From CAVXDY01 sp963721335 (lineage in GTDB: Bacteria; Actinomycetota; Thermoleophilia; Miltoncostaeales; Miltoncostaeaceae): a stretch of 64,000 bases of DNA. The notes under the pieces are model-generated. The model saw only the letters and a list, made by a program, of their open reading frames with translations. It was not told the DNA's origin and searched no databases. The position numbers and the translations under genes were made by a program. The DNA is taken from positions 186,001-250,000 of the forward strand of contig CAVRIV010000001.1 in assembly GCA_963721335.1 (NCBI GenBank), read 5' to 3'. This document shows, in pieces, positions 30,321 through 40,162 of this stretch (within the stretch, counting starts at the first letter, position 1; every line of letters starts with the position of its first letter).

Positions 30321-32845
30321 GTGGCGATCGACCGACACGGGCGCATCGAGCCGCGCGAGCTCGAGCGGGAGATGAGCTCGTCGTACCTCGAGTACGCGAT
30401 GAGCGTCATCGTGGGCCGGGCGCTGCCGGACGTGCGCGACGGGCTGAAGCCCGTGCACCGCCGCGTGCTCTACGCGATGCACGACATGGGCCTCCAGCCC
30501 GAGCGCCCCTACGTCAAGAGCGCCAACATCGTCGGCCGCGTCATGGGTGAGTTCCACCCCCACGGCGACTCGGCGATCTACGACACCCTGGTCCGCCTGG
30601 CGCAGGACTTCTCCTCGCGCTACCCGCTGGTCGACGGCCAGGGGAACTTCGGCTCGAGCGAGTTCTCGGCCGCGGCCATGCGCTACACCGAGGCCCGGCT
30701 CTCGCGCCTGGCCACGGAGATGCTCCGCGACATCGACGAGGACACGGTCGACGACACGCCGACCTACGACGACCGGCGCAGCGAGCCGGTGGTCCTCCCC
30801 TCGCGGGTCCCCAACCTGCTCATCAACGGGTCGTCGGGCATCGCGGTGGGCATGGCCACGAACATCCCGCCGCACAACGTGGGCGAGGTCATCGACGCCG
30901 TCGTGGCGACGATCGACAACCCGGCGATCGAGGTCGAGGCCCTGATGCGCCACATCCGCGCGCCCGACTTCCCGACGGGGGGCATCATCGTGGGCCGCGC
31001 CGGCGTGGTGGAGGCCTACCGCACCGGCCGCGGCCGCGTGGTGGTGCGGGGCCGGGCCCACAACGAGCCGCTGAAGCACGGCCGCAACGCGATCGTGTTC
31101 ACCGAGCTGCCCTACCAGGTCAACAAGGCCGAGCTCATCCGCAAGATGGCCGACCTCGCCAACGACAAGGTCATCCCCGAGATCGCCGACCTGCGCGACG
31201 AGAGCGGCCGCGACGGGGTCCGCGTGGTCATCGAGCTGCGCCGCGACGCGGTGCCGATGGTGGTGCTGAACAAGCTCTACAAGCACACCGCCGTGCAGAG
31301 CACGTTCGGCGTCAACGCGATCGCCCTGGTCGACGGCGTCCCGCGCACGCTGGGCCTCAAGGAGATGCTCGGTCACTACCTGGCGCACCAGAAGGAGGTC
31401 GTGACCCGGCGCTCGCGGTACCGCCTGGCCCGCGCCGAGGCCCGCGCCCACATCCTGGAGGGCCTGCTCACGGCCCTGGAGCACCTGGACGAGGTCATCG
31501 CGCTGATCCGCGGCGCCGCCGACCCCGAGGACGGCGCGCGAGGGGCTGATGACCCGCTTCGACCTCAGCGAGCTCCAGGCGCGCGCGATCCTCGACCTGC
31601 GCCTGCAGCGCCTGACCCAGCTCGAGGCCGGGAAGATCCAGGCGGAGTACGCCGAGCTGCAGGAGCGCATCGCCGAGCTGCGGGCGATCCTGGGCGACGA
31701 GGCCCGGGTCTACGCCCTCATCCGCGAGGAGCTGCTCGAGATCCGCGGCCGGTTCGCCGACGAGCGCCGCACCGAGGTGGTCCCCGGCGAGGGCGACATC
31801 GACCTCGAGGACCTGATCGCCGAGGAGGAGATGGTCATCTCCATCTCCAACGGCGGCTACGTCAAGCGCCTGCCGGTGAGCGACGTACCGGTCCCAGGGC
31901 CGCGGCGGCAAGGGCCTGCGCGGGGTGCGCCTGAAGGACGAGGACTACATCGAGCACCTCTTCATCGCCTCCACGCACCACTACCTGCTGTTCTTCACGA
32001 ACACCGGCAAGGTCTACCGCCAGAAGGTGCACGAGCTGCCCCAGGGCGCGCGCGACTCGCGCGGGCCGCCACATCGCCAACGTGCTGGCGCTGCGCGAGG
32101 GCGAGGAGGTGCGGGCGGTCTTCGCCACTCGCGACTACAGCGAGGGCAGGTACCTGATCCTCGCCACGCGTGACGGCATGGTCAAGAAGACCGAGATGCG
32201 CAAGCTACGACACCATCCTGCGCGAGGCCGGCCTGATCGCGATCCAGCTCGCAGGACGACGACGAGCTGGTGGGCGTGCAGCTCACCGACGGCGACGAGG
32301 ACCTGCTGGTCGTGTCGGCGCGCGGCCAGGCCGCCCGCTTCCACGAGGGCAAGGTGCGCCCGATGAGCCGCGACACGCGCGGCGTGCGCGCGATGAACCT
32401 GGACGAGGGCGACCGGGTGCTCGCGCTCTGCGTGGCCCGCGACGACGAGGACCTGCTGGTCGTGACCGGCAACGGCTACGGCAAGCGCACGCCCGATGTC
32501 GGACTACCCGCGCAAGGGCCGGCCCACGAAGGGCGTCCGCACGCATCAAGGTCACCGACCGCAAGGGCGAGCTGATCACGGCCCGCCCCGTGCGCGAGGG
32601 CCAGGAGCTGCTCCTGATCTCCCAGATGGGCCAGGTCATCCGCATCGAGGTGGACTCGATCCGGCGCACCGGCCGGTCCACCGAGGGAGTGCGCGTGATG
32701 AACATCGCGGAGGACGACCTCGTCTGCGGCGTGGCCTCGGTGGTCGAGCCGCAGGAGGTCCTCGGGGATGACGAGGAGGCCGAGCCGGACCCCGGCGGCC
32801 CGCCGGCCTCCGACGGACATGGAGTCGCCACCGCCCCTGGGGTAG
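30321..32845 (+). CDS. gyrA: DNA gyrase subunit A
   Basis: The DNA-cleaving subunit. GTG 30321 follows a GGGGGAG sequence. The quinolone-resistance region reads FHPHGDSAIYDTLVRLAQDF, with Ser and Asp at the E. coli 83 and 87 positions, the susceptible form. The catalytic Tyr is in AAMRYTEARLSRLA. The C-terminal beta-pinwheel contains the gyrase box as YRSQGRGGKG, and blades such as VRPMSRDTRGVRAMNL. The first 1.2 kb is intact; at least eight one-base gains fall between 31540 and 32545, and one near 32815 that hides the stop TAG 32843-32845. Read literally, the last frame runs into ftsH. gyrB lies 20 bases upstream. Confidence 0.95.
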
Positions 32846-32854
32846 CCTCAGCCG

Positions 32855-34857
32855 GTGGCCGACGACGCCCCCTCGCCCACCGAGCGCCGCCGCCCGACGG
32901 CCCCGAACCGCTTCCCGCGGGGCCGGGGCGGGAGCCGGGCCAGGGGCCGGGCTGGCGCGTCGAGGGCGGGCCGCCCCCGGAGGACAAGCCGCCCGAGGGA
33001 CGTCGCATCCCCCGCATGCCGGGCAGCCCCCGGATCTGGTGGATCCTGGTCGCCCTGCTGGCGCTCAACTGGTTCGTGGTGTCGCTCATCCCCGACCGCG
33101 AGAGCCGCATCGACGTCCCCTACACGGTCTTCCGCGAGCAGGTGCAGGCCGGGAACGTGTCCGAGGTCACCTCGCGCGGCGACACCATCCAGGGCACCTT
33201 CAAGAAGGAGGTGACCTACCCCGCCGACTCGGACAAGAAGGACACCGACTTCGAGACCGAGCGACCGGCCTTCGCCGACGACGGGCTCCTGCAGCTTCTG
33301 ATCGACCAGGACGTGGTGGTGAACGCCAAGCCGGTCGACGAGGGCCGGCCGCTCCTGCAGACGCTGCTGCTCTCGTTCGGCCCGGTCATCCTCCTGGTGC
33401 TGCTCTTCGTCTTCCTCGCGCGCCGCGCCGGCGGAGCCGGCAGTGCGATCTCCGGCCTGGGGCGCTCGAAGGCCAAGCGCTACGACGCCTCGGGCACCCG
33501 GGTCACCTTCGAGGACGTCGCCGGGATCGACGAGGCCGAGGACGAGCTGGTCGAGATCGTCGACTTCCTGAAGAACCCCGACCGCTACCTGCGCCTCGGC
33601 GGCCGGATCCCGCGCGGCGTGCTGCTGGCGGGACCGCCCGGCACCGGCAAGACGCTGCTCGCCCGGGCCGTCGCGGGCGAGGCCAACGTGCCCTTCTTCT
33701 CGCTCTCGGCCTCGGAATTCGTCGAGTTCATCGTCGGCGTGGGTGCCAGCCGCGTGCGCGACCTGTTCACCCAGGCGAAGGCCACCGCCCCGGCGATCAT
33801 CTTCATCGACGAGCTCGACGCCATCGGGCGGGCGCGCGGCGGATCGGCCTCGCTGGGCGGCAACGACGAGCGCGAGCAGACGCTCAACCAGATCCTCACC
33901 GAGATGGACGGCTTCAGCGGCACCGAGGGCGTCATCGTCCTCGCGGCCACCAACCGGCCGGAGATCCTGGATGCCGCGCTGCTGCGCCCCGGCCGCTTCG
34001 ACCGGCGCGTCACGGTGAGCCCGCCCGACCGGGACGGGCGCGCCGCGATCCTGCGGGTGCACCTGCGCGGCGTCCCGCTCGCCGACGACGTCGACGTCGA
34101 CCAGATCGCCCAGTCGACCCCCGGCATGGTCGGCGCCGACCTGGCCAACCTGATCAACGAGGCCGCGCTCACGGCGGCGCGCCGCAACCACGACCGCGTT
34201 CAGGCGAGCGACTTCACCGATTCGCTGGAGCGGATCGTGCTGGGGGCCGAGCGCCACATCATGATCTCGCCGGACGAGCGCGAGCGCACGGCCTACCACG
34301 AGAGCGGCCACGCGCTGCTCGGGATGCTGAGGCCGGGGGCGGACCCGGTGCGCAAGGTCTCGATCGTGCCCCGTGGGAGGGCCCTCGGGGTGACCTTCCA
34401 GGCGCCCGACGCCGACCGCTACGGATACGGGGTGGAGTACCTCCGCGGTCGGATCGTGGGCGCCCTCGGCGGCCGCGCCGCCGAGGAGATCGTGTACGGC
34501 GACGTGACCACCGGGGCCGAGTCCGACCTCGAGCAGGTCACGAACATCGCCCGGCGGATGGTCGGGCGATGGGGGATGTCGGAGGTGATCGGCCCGATCT
34601 CGGTGCTCCCGGGCCCCAACGACGAGCCGCTGTTCCCCGGATCCCCCGGCCAGACCTCCTCGCACACCATGCAGCTCGTGGATGAGGAGGTGCGCCGGAT
34701 CGTGGAGGAGTGCCACGTCGAGGCGGTACAGCAGCTGCGCGAGAACCGGGAGCGGCTGGATGCGCTGGCCCACGCCCTGCTGGAGCGGGAGACGCTCGAC
34801 GAGGCCGACGCCTACGCCGTGGCCGGCGTCGAGCGGGAGCGCGCCCCCGCCACCTGA
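32855..34857 (+). CDS. ftsH: ATP-dependent zinc metalloprotease FtsH
   Basis: A membrane-bound AAA+ protease that degrades misfolded membrane proteins and short-lived regulators. GTG 32855 starts a Pro/Arg-rich cytoplasmic leader, then helix IWWILVALLALNWFVVSLI, a periplasmic domain, and helix ILLVLLFVFLARRA. The AAA module has VTFEDVAGIDEAEDEL, Walker A LLAGPPGTGKTLLARAV, Walker B AIIFIDELDAIGRARGG and the SRH with LLRPGRFDRR. The protease part has the zinc motif HESGH at 34297-34311 and the third ligand in LGGRAAEEIVYGDVTTGAES. One frame break near 32945. The ~65-residue N-terminal extension is longer than usual. The gene lies just left of the inverted-repeat segment. Confidence 0.95.
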
Positions 34858-34873
34858 GCGCCGGCCTCACCCA

Positions 34874-34887
34874 GACGATTGATTCCT
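34874..34887 (+). repeat. Left 14-bp inverted repeat
   Basis: GACGATTGATTCCT, 16 bases after the ftsH stop. It is the exact reverse complement of the copy at 36053-36066. Extending outward, CC pairs again after one mismatch, giving 16 matches in 17. It is AT-rich compared with its surroundings. Confidence 0.9.
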
Positions 34888-34913
34888 CAGTCGTCGTAGG
34901 CGACGGTGGAGCC

Positions 34914-36041
34914 GTGGACACCGCAGAGCTGGAATGGATCGCGTGGACCAACCCGATCACCACCGCGTTCGGCGCGGAGGTCGCGGCCTCGGACCTGTCG
35001 GGCCGCACCGTGGCGTGTCACCAGCACATCCTGCCCGAGAGCATCTGCATCTTCGGCCCGCTCCTCCAGGCCGGGGCCCGGGTCCGAATGGCGCCGTGCA
35101 ACCCGGACAGCACCGACGACCGCATCGCAACGCACCTCGCCTCGATGGGCGTCGAGATCCGCGCCCACGCCGGCATGTCCGCCGCCGAGTACGCCGACGC
35201 ACTGGCGTGGCTCGCGAGCGAACCGGCCGACGCGCTGTGCGACATGGGCGGTGAGCTGATCGCGACGACGGCAGCAGCGGGCCACCGGCCCGCTGGTGCG
35301 CTCGAGGCCACCACGACCGGCTTGCACCACCTGGCCGGCCTCGACATCCCATTCCCGGTCCTGGACTGGAACGGGATCGCGCTCAAGGAGCTCATTCACA
35401 ATCGGCATCATGTCGGCGCCGAGACCTGGCCGGCGTTCACGGCGATAACGGGCCTGTCGCTGTTCGGCCGCGAGATCGTCGTGGTCGGGTTCGGCCCCGT
35501 CGGTCAGGGCGTTGCGCTGCGCGCCCGCGATCTGGGCGCCAACGTCACGGTGGTCGACCTCGACCCGGTTCGGTTGATCCAGGCGCAGCACCACGGCTGC
35601 CGCGTCGCCGACTTCGATGACGCCGTTCGTCGAGCCAGCGTGGTCGTCACCGCGACCGGTTTCGATGGCGTGGTCGGAGCGGCACAGATCGAGCGCCTCC
35701 CCGACGGCGCGATCCTCATGAACGTCGGCCACAGCCACCGTGAGATCGACGTCGACTGGCTGGATCAGCACCCCCACACCGACCTGCGTCGACATCTCGA
35801 ACGGTATGAGGTGAACGGCCGACGCGTGCATCTGCTCAACCGGGGCAGCCTCGTGAACCTGGCGGCCGGTCTGGGCACTGCGGCACCGCAACTGTTCGAC
35901 CCCTTCGCGGCGATCATGCTGCTCGGTCTCGACGCGATCCTCACTGGGCGTATCGCCGACCTACCCGCGGGTGTGCAGCGGTACCCCGCCCAACTCGAGA
36001 CCAGAGTCGCTCGAGCCCTGGTCGACAGCACCTGCGATTGA
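34914..36041 (+). CDS. S-adenosylhomocysteine-hydrolase-like NAD-binding protein, divergent active site
   Basis: 375 residues from GTG 34914, preceded by a GGTGGA ribosome site. The layout of adenosylhomocysteinase is kept: HQHILPESICIFGPLLQAG (catalytic His55 equivalent = His38), VRMAPCNPDSTDD, CDMGGEL, LEATTTGLHHL, LKELIHN (Lys186 equivalent = Lys158, Asn191 = Asn163) and the NAD fold VVVGFGPVGQGVALRARDLGA followed by the acidic Asp of VVDLDP. Residues needed for SAH hydrolysis differ: Asp131 is Met111, Glu156 is Ala132, Asp190 is His162, Cys195 is Val167. The C-terminal Lys/Tyr tail that closes the NAD site in true enzymes is missing, and the protein is 50-100 residues shorter. Another NAD-dependent reaction on a nucleoside-like substrate is plausible. 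The canonical activity is doubtful. Confidence 0.8.
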   Translation: MDTAELEWIAWTNPITTAFGAEVAASDLSGRTVACHQHILPESICIFGPLLQAGARVRMAPCNPDSTDDRIATHLASMGVEIRAHAGMSAAEYADALAWLASEPADALCDMGGELIATTAAAGHRPAGALEATTTGLHHLAGLDIPFPVLDWNGIALKELIHNRHHVGAETWPAFTAITGLSLFGREIVVVGFGPVGQGVALRARDLGANVTVVDLDPVRLIQAQHHGCRVADFDDAVRRASVVVTATGFDGVVGAAQIERLPDGAILMNVGHSHREIDVDWLDQHPHTDLRRHLERYEVNGRRVHLLNRGSLVNLAAGLGTAAPQLFDPFAAIMLLGLDAILTGRIADLPAGVQRYPAQLETRVARALVDSTCD

Positions 36042-36052
36042 GGTGACACACC

Positions 36053-36066
36053 AGGAATCAATCGTC
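36053..36066 (-). repeat. Right 14-bp inverted repeat, overlapping the galT stop codon
   Basis: AGGAATCAATCGTC on the plus strand, reverse complement of the copy at 34874-34887. On the minus strand it supplies the last codons GAC GAT TGA of galT, so that gene's Asp-Asp end is encoded by the repeat. Just outside, GGCCG/CGGCC (36068-36072/36078-36082) followed by TTT could form a weak hairpin terminator for the SAHH-like gene. Confidence 0.9.
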
Positions 36067-36982
36067 CGGCCGGGCTTCGGCCTTTGTGCGCAGACGCCGG
36101 GCCGTCGTCTCTGAGGAGACCGCCACCGACATCACCCCCGCCCCCAGCTCGAGGCCGGCGAGGGTTCCCAGGCGGGGGATCATGTCGATGTGCCAGTGGA
36201 AGCGCTCGGTCCCGCCCGGCCGCCGCTGGTGGAGCCACATGTTGATCGCCTCGGCGTTCAGCCGGTCGCCGATCGCGGCGGCCTGCCGCACCAGCTCGGC
36301 GGCGACGGCGCCGGCGTCGAGGCCCTCCGCCCAGTCGGGCGCGTGGCGGGCCGGGGCGATCCGCAGCGTCCCGGAGAGCGGGGGCACCTGGGGGCACCAG
36401 GCCACCAGCCCGCCGCCCGCGCGCACCAGCCGCTCCCCGGCACCCGCGATGTCCGCGCACACGGGGCAGACCGCGGCCTCCTCGAAGGCCCGCTCCCGCG
36501 CGACCAGCCGCGGCGGGGCGAACGGCAGGCCCATGATCTGGGTGTGGGTGTGCTGGAGCGACGCGCCGGCCGCGGCGCCCTGGTTGAGGAACAGGAAGGG
36601 CCACAGCCCGCGCGGGTCGGCGCCGACGGCGGCCAGGCGCTCGGCCCAGACGCTCACGGCGCAGCTCGGCCTCCTGGGGCTCGAGGTCCGCCAGCCGCAC
36701 GACGTGCCGCGGGCTGTTCAGCACCACCTCGTGCACGCCCTCCTCGGGCGCCAGCGCCGGGAACTTGTTCGGGATCACGCGCACGAGCCACCCGGGGGAG
36801 TCGGGTCGGCCCCCGCCGGGGCGGACCGCGAACACCTCGGGGGGCGTCTGGTCCTCGTTGCCGGGGCAGAAGGGGCAGCCGAGCGGGTTGGAGGGCGCGC
36901 CGACGTCGTGTGGGCGCGCCGCCCGCGCCGGCGCCATCAGCACCGGCTCGCCGGTCAGCGGGTCCCAGGCGACCGGGCTCAG
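36058..36982 (-). CDS. galT: Galactose-1-phosphate uridylyltransferase family protein
   Basis: HIT-superfamily nucleotidyltransferase of ~305 residues. The start region RDPLTG-like WDPLTGEPVLMAPARAARP, the zinc motif CPFCPGNED, VRVIPNKFPAL and the catalytic segment ASLQHTHTQIMGLPF (HxHxQ, second His nucleophile) match the GalT family; a second half ends HWHIDMIPRLGTLAG. In the Leloir pathway it exchanges UMP between UDP-glucose and galactose-1-phosphate; an ADP-glucose phosphorylase role is possible. No ATG or GTG fits; CTG 36982 overlaps the ku stop (CTGA) and is the probable start. One frame break near 36660. The last residues come from the inverted repeat. Confidence 0.82.
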
Positions 36983-37964
36983 GAGGCCTTCCGGCGGCGC
37001 GCGGCCGGCTTCTTCGCCGGGGCCTTGCGCGCAGGCTTCTCCCCGCCGCCCTCGACCTTCCTCAGCCGCGACTGCTCGATGTCCAGCTGGTCGTCGGCCT
37101 TCTTCGCCTTGGAGCGCCCGCGCGAGGCCGGCTTCTTCGGGGCGGGCTTCTCCTCCGCGCCGTCCTCGCCGTCGTCGACGCCCCCTCCGCTCGCGGCGAG
37201 GCTGGCCTTGAGGGCGGCCATGAGGTCGATGACCGGCGCGGGCTCGGCCGCCTCCTCCGGCTCGGCGACCTCCTGGCCGTCGGCCTTGGCCTCGCAGGAA
37301 CTCCAGCAGCGCCGCGCGCGTCTGGTTGGGGTAGGCCTCCGGGTCGAACGGCTTGGCGAGGCCCTCGACGAGCTGCTCGGCCATGGCGAGCTCGTCCTTG
37401 CGACACCTCGACGTCCTTCGAGCCGGTCGACGATCTCCTTCTTGTCGCGCAGCCGGACGTCCTCGGGGTAGTAGAGGGTCTGCAGCGCGAGCATGCCGTC
37501 CACGGGGCGCAGCAGCACCAGGTGCTCCTTGGTGGAGAGCACGAACCGGCCCATGGCGGCCCGGCCGGTGTCCTCCATGGCCCGGGTCAGCAGCGCGTAG
37601 GGGCGCTCGGCGCGCTCCTGCGGCTCGAGCCAGTAGGCGCGCTCGAAGAAGACCGGGATCGACCTCGGAGAGCTCGACGAACTGCAGGATCTGGATCGTC
37701 TTCTCCTGGCGGGCCGCGAAGCGCTCCAGCTCCGAGTCCTCGACCGGCAGGTAGCGGCCCTTGGACACCTCCCAGCCCTTCACCGTGTCGTCCGGGGTCG
37801 ACCTCGACGTCGCGGTCGGGGTCCCAGCGCTTCTGCTTGACGGGCTGCCCCGTCGCGCGCGAGAGCGTGCGGAAGCTGACGTCGCTCCGCTGCTGCGCGA
37901 GCCCCACCGACACGGGGATCGTGACCAGCCCGAAGCTGATGAAGCCGTTCCAGATCGCGCGCAC
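36979..37964 (-). CDS. ku: Non-homologous end-joining protein Ku
   Basis: Bacterial Ku homodimer that threads onto DNA ends. The N-terminus RAIWNGFISFGLVTIPVSV is the family hallmark, followed by CxxxG-region sequence FRTLSRATGQPVKQKRW, SKGRYLPVEDSELERFA, IQILQFVELSEVDP and MGRFVLSTKEHLVLLRPVDG. A long C-terminal tail is Ala/Lys-rich (KKPASRGRSKAKKADD, RKAPAKKPAARRRKAS), as in the extended Ku forms that bind DNA more tightly. GTG 37964. Frame breaks lie near 37295, 37405, 37420, 37660 and 37795. No LigD gene is adjacent; the partner ligase must lie elsewhere. Confidence 0.92.
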
Positions 37965-37990
37965 CGCTCGCCTCCCGAGATCGTTCCCTC

Positions 37991-38774
37991 TTATCGTATA
38001 CCCCGGGCCTGCCGTTTCGCGCCGCCACCGCGCTGAGCGCCTCGAGCATCTCGACCGGGAACGGCAGGATCAGCGTGGTCGTCGTCTCCGAGCTGCCGAT
38101 CTCGTTCATCGTCTGCAGGTAGCGCAGTTGCAGCGCCCCCGGCTCGCTGCGGATGACCGACGCGGCCTGGGAGAGCTTCTCGGAGGCCTGGAACTCACCG
38201 TCGGCGGCGATGATCTTCGCGCGCCGCTCCCGCTCGGCCTCGGCCTGGCGGGCGATCGCGCGCTGCATGGTCGAGGGCAGCTCGACGTCCTTCACCTCGA
38301 CGACGCCGACCTTGACGCCCCACGGCTCGGTCTGCTCGTCGATGATCGTCTGCAGCCGCTCGTTGATCTGGTCGCGCTCGGACAGGAGCTGGTCGAGGTC
38401 CACCTGGCCCAGGACGCTGCGCAGCGTGGTCTGGGCGATCTGCGAGGTGGCGACGAGGTAGTTCTCGACCTGGACGATGGACCTGGCGGCATCGACGACC
38501 CGGAAGTAGGCGACCGCGTTCACCTTCACGGTGACGTTGTCCTTCGTGATCACCTCCTGCGGCGGGACGTTCAGGGTGATCGTGCGCAGGTCGACCTTCA
38601 CGGCCTTGTCGATGAACGGGATCAGGATGAAGAGGCCCGGGCCCTTGAGGCCGATCAGGCGGCCCGAGCCGGAAGACGACGCCCGCGCTCGTACTCCCGC
38701 GCGACCTTCACGGCCGCGAACAGGAACAGCAGCCCGAGGATGAGTAGAACGATCACTGTGTAGGCGGCGGCCAT
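37991..38774 (-). CDS. SPFH/stomatin-like membrane protein (slipin)
   Basis: Begins with helix YTVIVLLILGLLFLFAAVKV, then REYERGVVFRLGRL and GPGLFILIPFIDKAVKVDLR, the SPFH start. The body contains EVITKDNVTVKVNAVAYFRV, SQIAQTTLRSVLGQVDLDQ, RLQTIIDEQTEPWGVKVGVV and the Ala/Glu-rich coiled coil RQAEAERERRAKIIAADGEF, ending FPVEMLEALSAVAARNG. Such proteins form large caged oligomers in membrane microdomains. ATG 38774 lies eight bases after the nfeD stop. Frame breaks near 38680 and 38660; the stop is either TAA 37991-37993 after one more gain, or further downstream in the open frame. Confidence 0.9.
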
Positions 38775-38782
38775 CGCGGTCG

Positions 38783-40094
38783 TCACTCCTCTGTTTGCTC
38801 GACGGTCACGCTCAGGTCATCGGTGTTCACTCTAACGACGCGTACCGACTGCCCCGCCGGGATCTCGACGCCCGCCCGCGCGTGGGCGCGCCACCGCTCC
38901 CCGTTCACCATCACCTGGCCCCCGGCGGGGCCCACCGCGCGAGCGCACGGTCCCGAGCTCGCCGAGCAGCTCGTCGGCGCCCGCGACGACCGGCTGGCGC
39001 CGGGCGCGCATGACCTTCATGGTGGCGGCCGCGAAGCCCGCACCGATCGCCACGGACACGACCACGACGACCCACAGCGACGGCCTCTGAGCGGGGTCGT
39101 CGGAGTCGAACAGGAAGGCGCCTCCCAGCGCGAGCGCGACGACGCCGCCGGCGGCGAGCGCCCCGAATCCCCCGACCTGGGTCTCGGCCACGAGCAGGCC
39201 CACCCCCAGGAGGAGGAGCGCGATCCCCGCCCAGCTGAACGGCAGCACCGTGAGCCCGGCGAGGCCGAGGATCAGGCAGATGCCGCCGATCACGCCGGGC
39301 AGGATCGCGCCGGGGTGGAAGACCTCGAACGCCAGCCCCCCCAGGCCCAGCAGCAGGAGGAAGAACACCAGGGTGGGGTCGGTCAGCACCTGGAGGCCGC
39401 GCAGGTACCACGGCAGCGCGTCCGTCTCGATCGGCGCCCCCGCGGTCCGGATGGGCCCGGCCCGCCCGGGCTGCCCGTCGAGCCACGCCACGAAGTCCGC
39501 CACGGTGGGCTGGATCACCTCGGCCACGTTCTGGTCCACCGCCTCCTGGGCGGTCAGGTTGAGGGCCGACAGGACCATCTCCCGGTAGGCGCTCCCGTTG
39601 CGCCCGTGCTCCTCGGCGAGCGCCTGGATGAACGCCGCCGAGTCGTTGCGCACCTTGGCGTCCAGGTCCTCGCCGCCGCTTCCGATGGGCGTGGCCGATC
39701 CGATGTTGGTGCCGGGCGCCATCCCGAGCTGGTCGGACGCCGCCGCGATGTAGGCGCCCGCGGAGCCGGCGCGGGCTCCGGAGGGCCCGATCCAGACCGT
39801 CACGGGGACCGGGGACGCGCCCATGTCCGAGACGATGTCCCGCATCGAGCTCACCAGGCCGCCCGGCGTGTCCAGTTGGATGACGACCGCCGACGCGCCG
39901 TCGTCCGCGGCCGCGTCCAGCCGGCGGCCCACGAACGCGGCGGAGACCGGGTCGATCCCCCCATCCAGCTCGATCACCCGCACCGGGCCCGGTCCGCCCT
40001 GGGGGTCCTGGCCCGCCGCGCCGACGCTCATGGCGGCCAACGCCGCCAACAGACCGACCAGAAGGGCGCGGAAGGCGGGCATTCTCGGGAGCAT
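38783..40094 (-). CDS. NfeD-like membrane-bound serine protease (ClpP-class)
   Basis: The long NfeD form: signal peptide (ALLVGLLAALAAMSVGAAG), a ClpP-like protease domain (IELDGGIDPVSAAFVGRRL, VIQLDTPGGLVSSMRDI, catalytic Ser in GARAGSAGAYIAAASDQLGM, Lys in DLDAKVRND), three to five transmembrane helices (FFLLLLGLGGLAFEVFHPGA, LILGLAGLTVLPFSWAGIAL, AALAAGGVVALALGGAF), and an OB-fold NfeDC end (VMVNGERWRAH, VRVVRVNTDDLSVTVEQTE). It forms an operon with the SPFH protein, which it cleaves or partners in other species. One frame break near 38945. ATG 40094 or 40082. Confidence 0.92.
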
Positions 40095-40162
40095 CCGAGG
40101 ATATCAGCGGCCCTCGGAAGGGCGGTTCGGGACCGGGCCGATGGGCTACGATCCCGCCGGTC

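Larger units (their letters stand above)
34874..36066. other. Inverted-repeat-bounded cassette carrying one SAHH-like gene
   Basis: A 1,193-base segment bounded by perfect 14-bp inverted repeats with a single gene inside. Its base and codon use differ from the neighbours (codons such as CGT, GTT, TTG, ATA and GAT are more frequent) and it is free of the frame breaks that mark gyrA. No transposase or integrase and no clear target-site duplication were seen. It might be a non-autonomous transposon-like cassette, an invertible segment, or a transferred gene flanked by regulator sites. Confidence 0.5.

Noticed and set aside
32170..34857. One long frame joining the gyrA C-terminus to ftsH
   Set aside because: Two compensating single-base gains explain it: after removing one near 32815 gyrA ends at TAG 32843-32845, and ftsH has its own GTG at 32855. 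A gyrase-protease fusion has no biological precedent.
34874..36066. Insertion sequence with its own transposase
   Set aside because: The only gene inside is SAHH-like; no DDE, HUH or recombinase motif and no clear target-site duplication are visible.
34874..36066. The two repeats as arms of one hairpin terminator
   Set aside because: They are 1.2 kb apart; a terminator needs adjacent arms.
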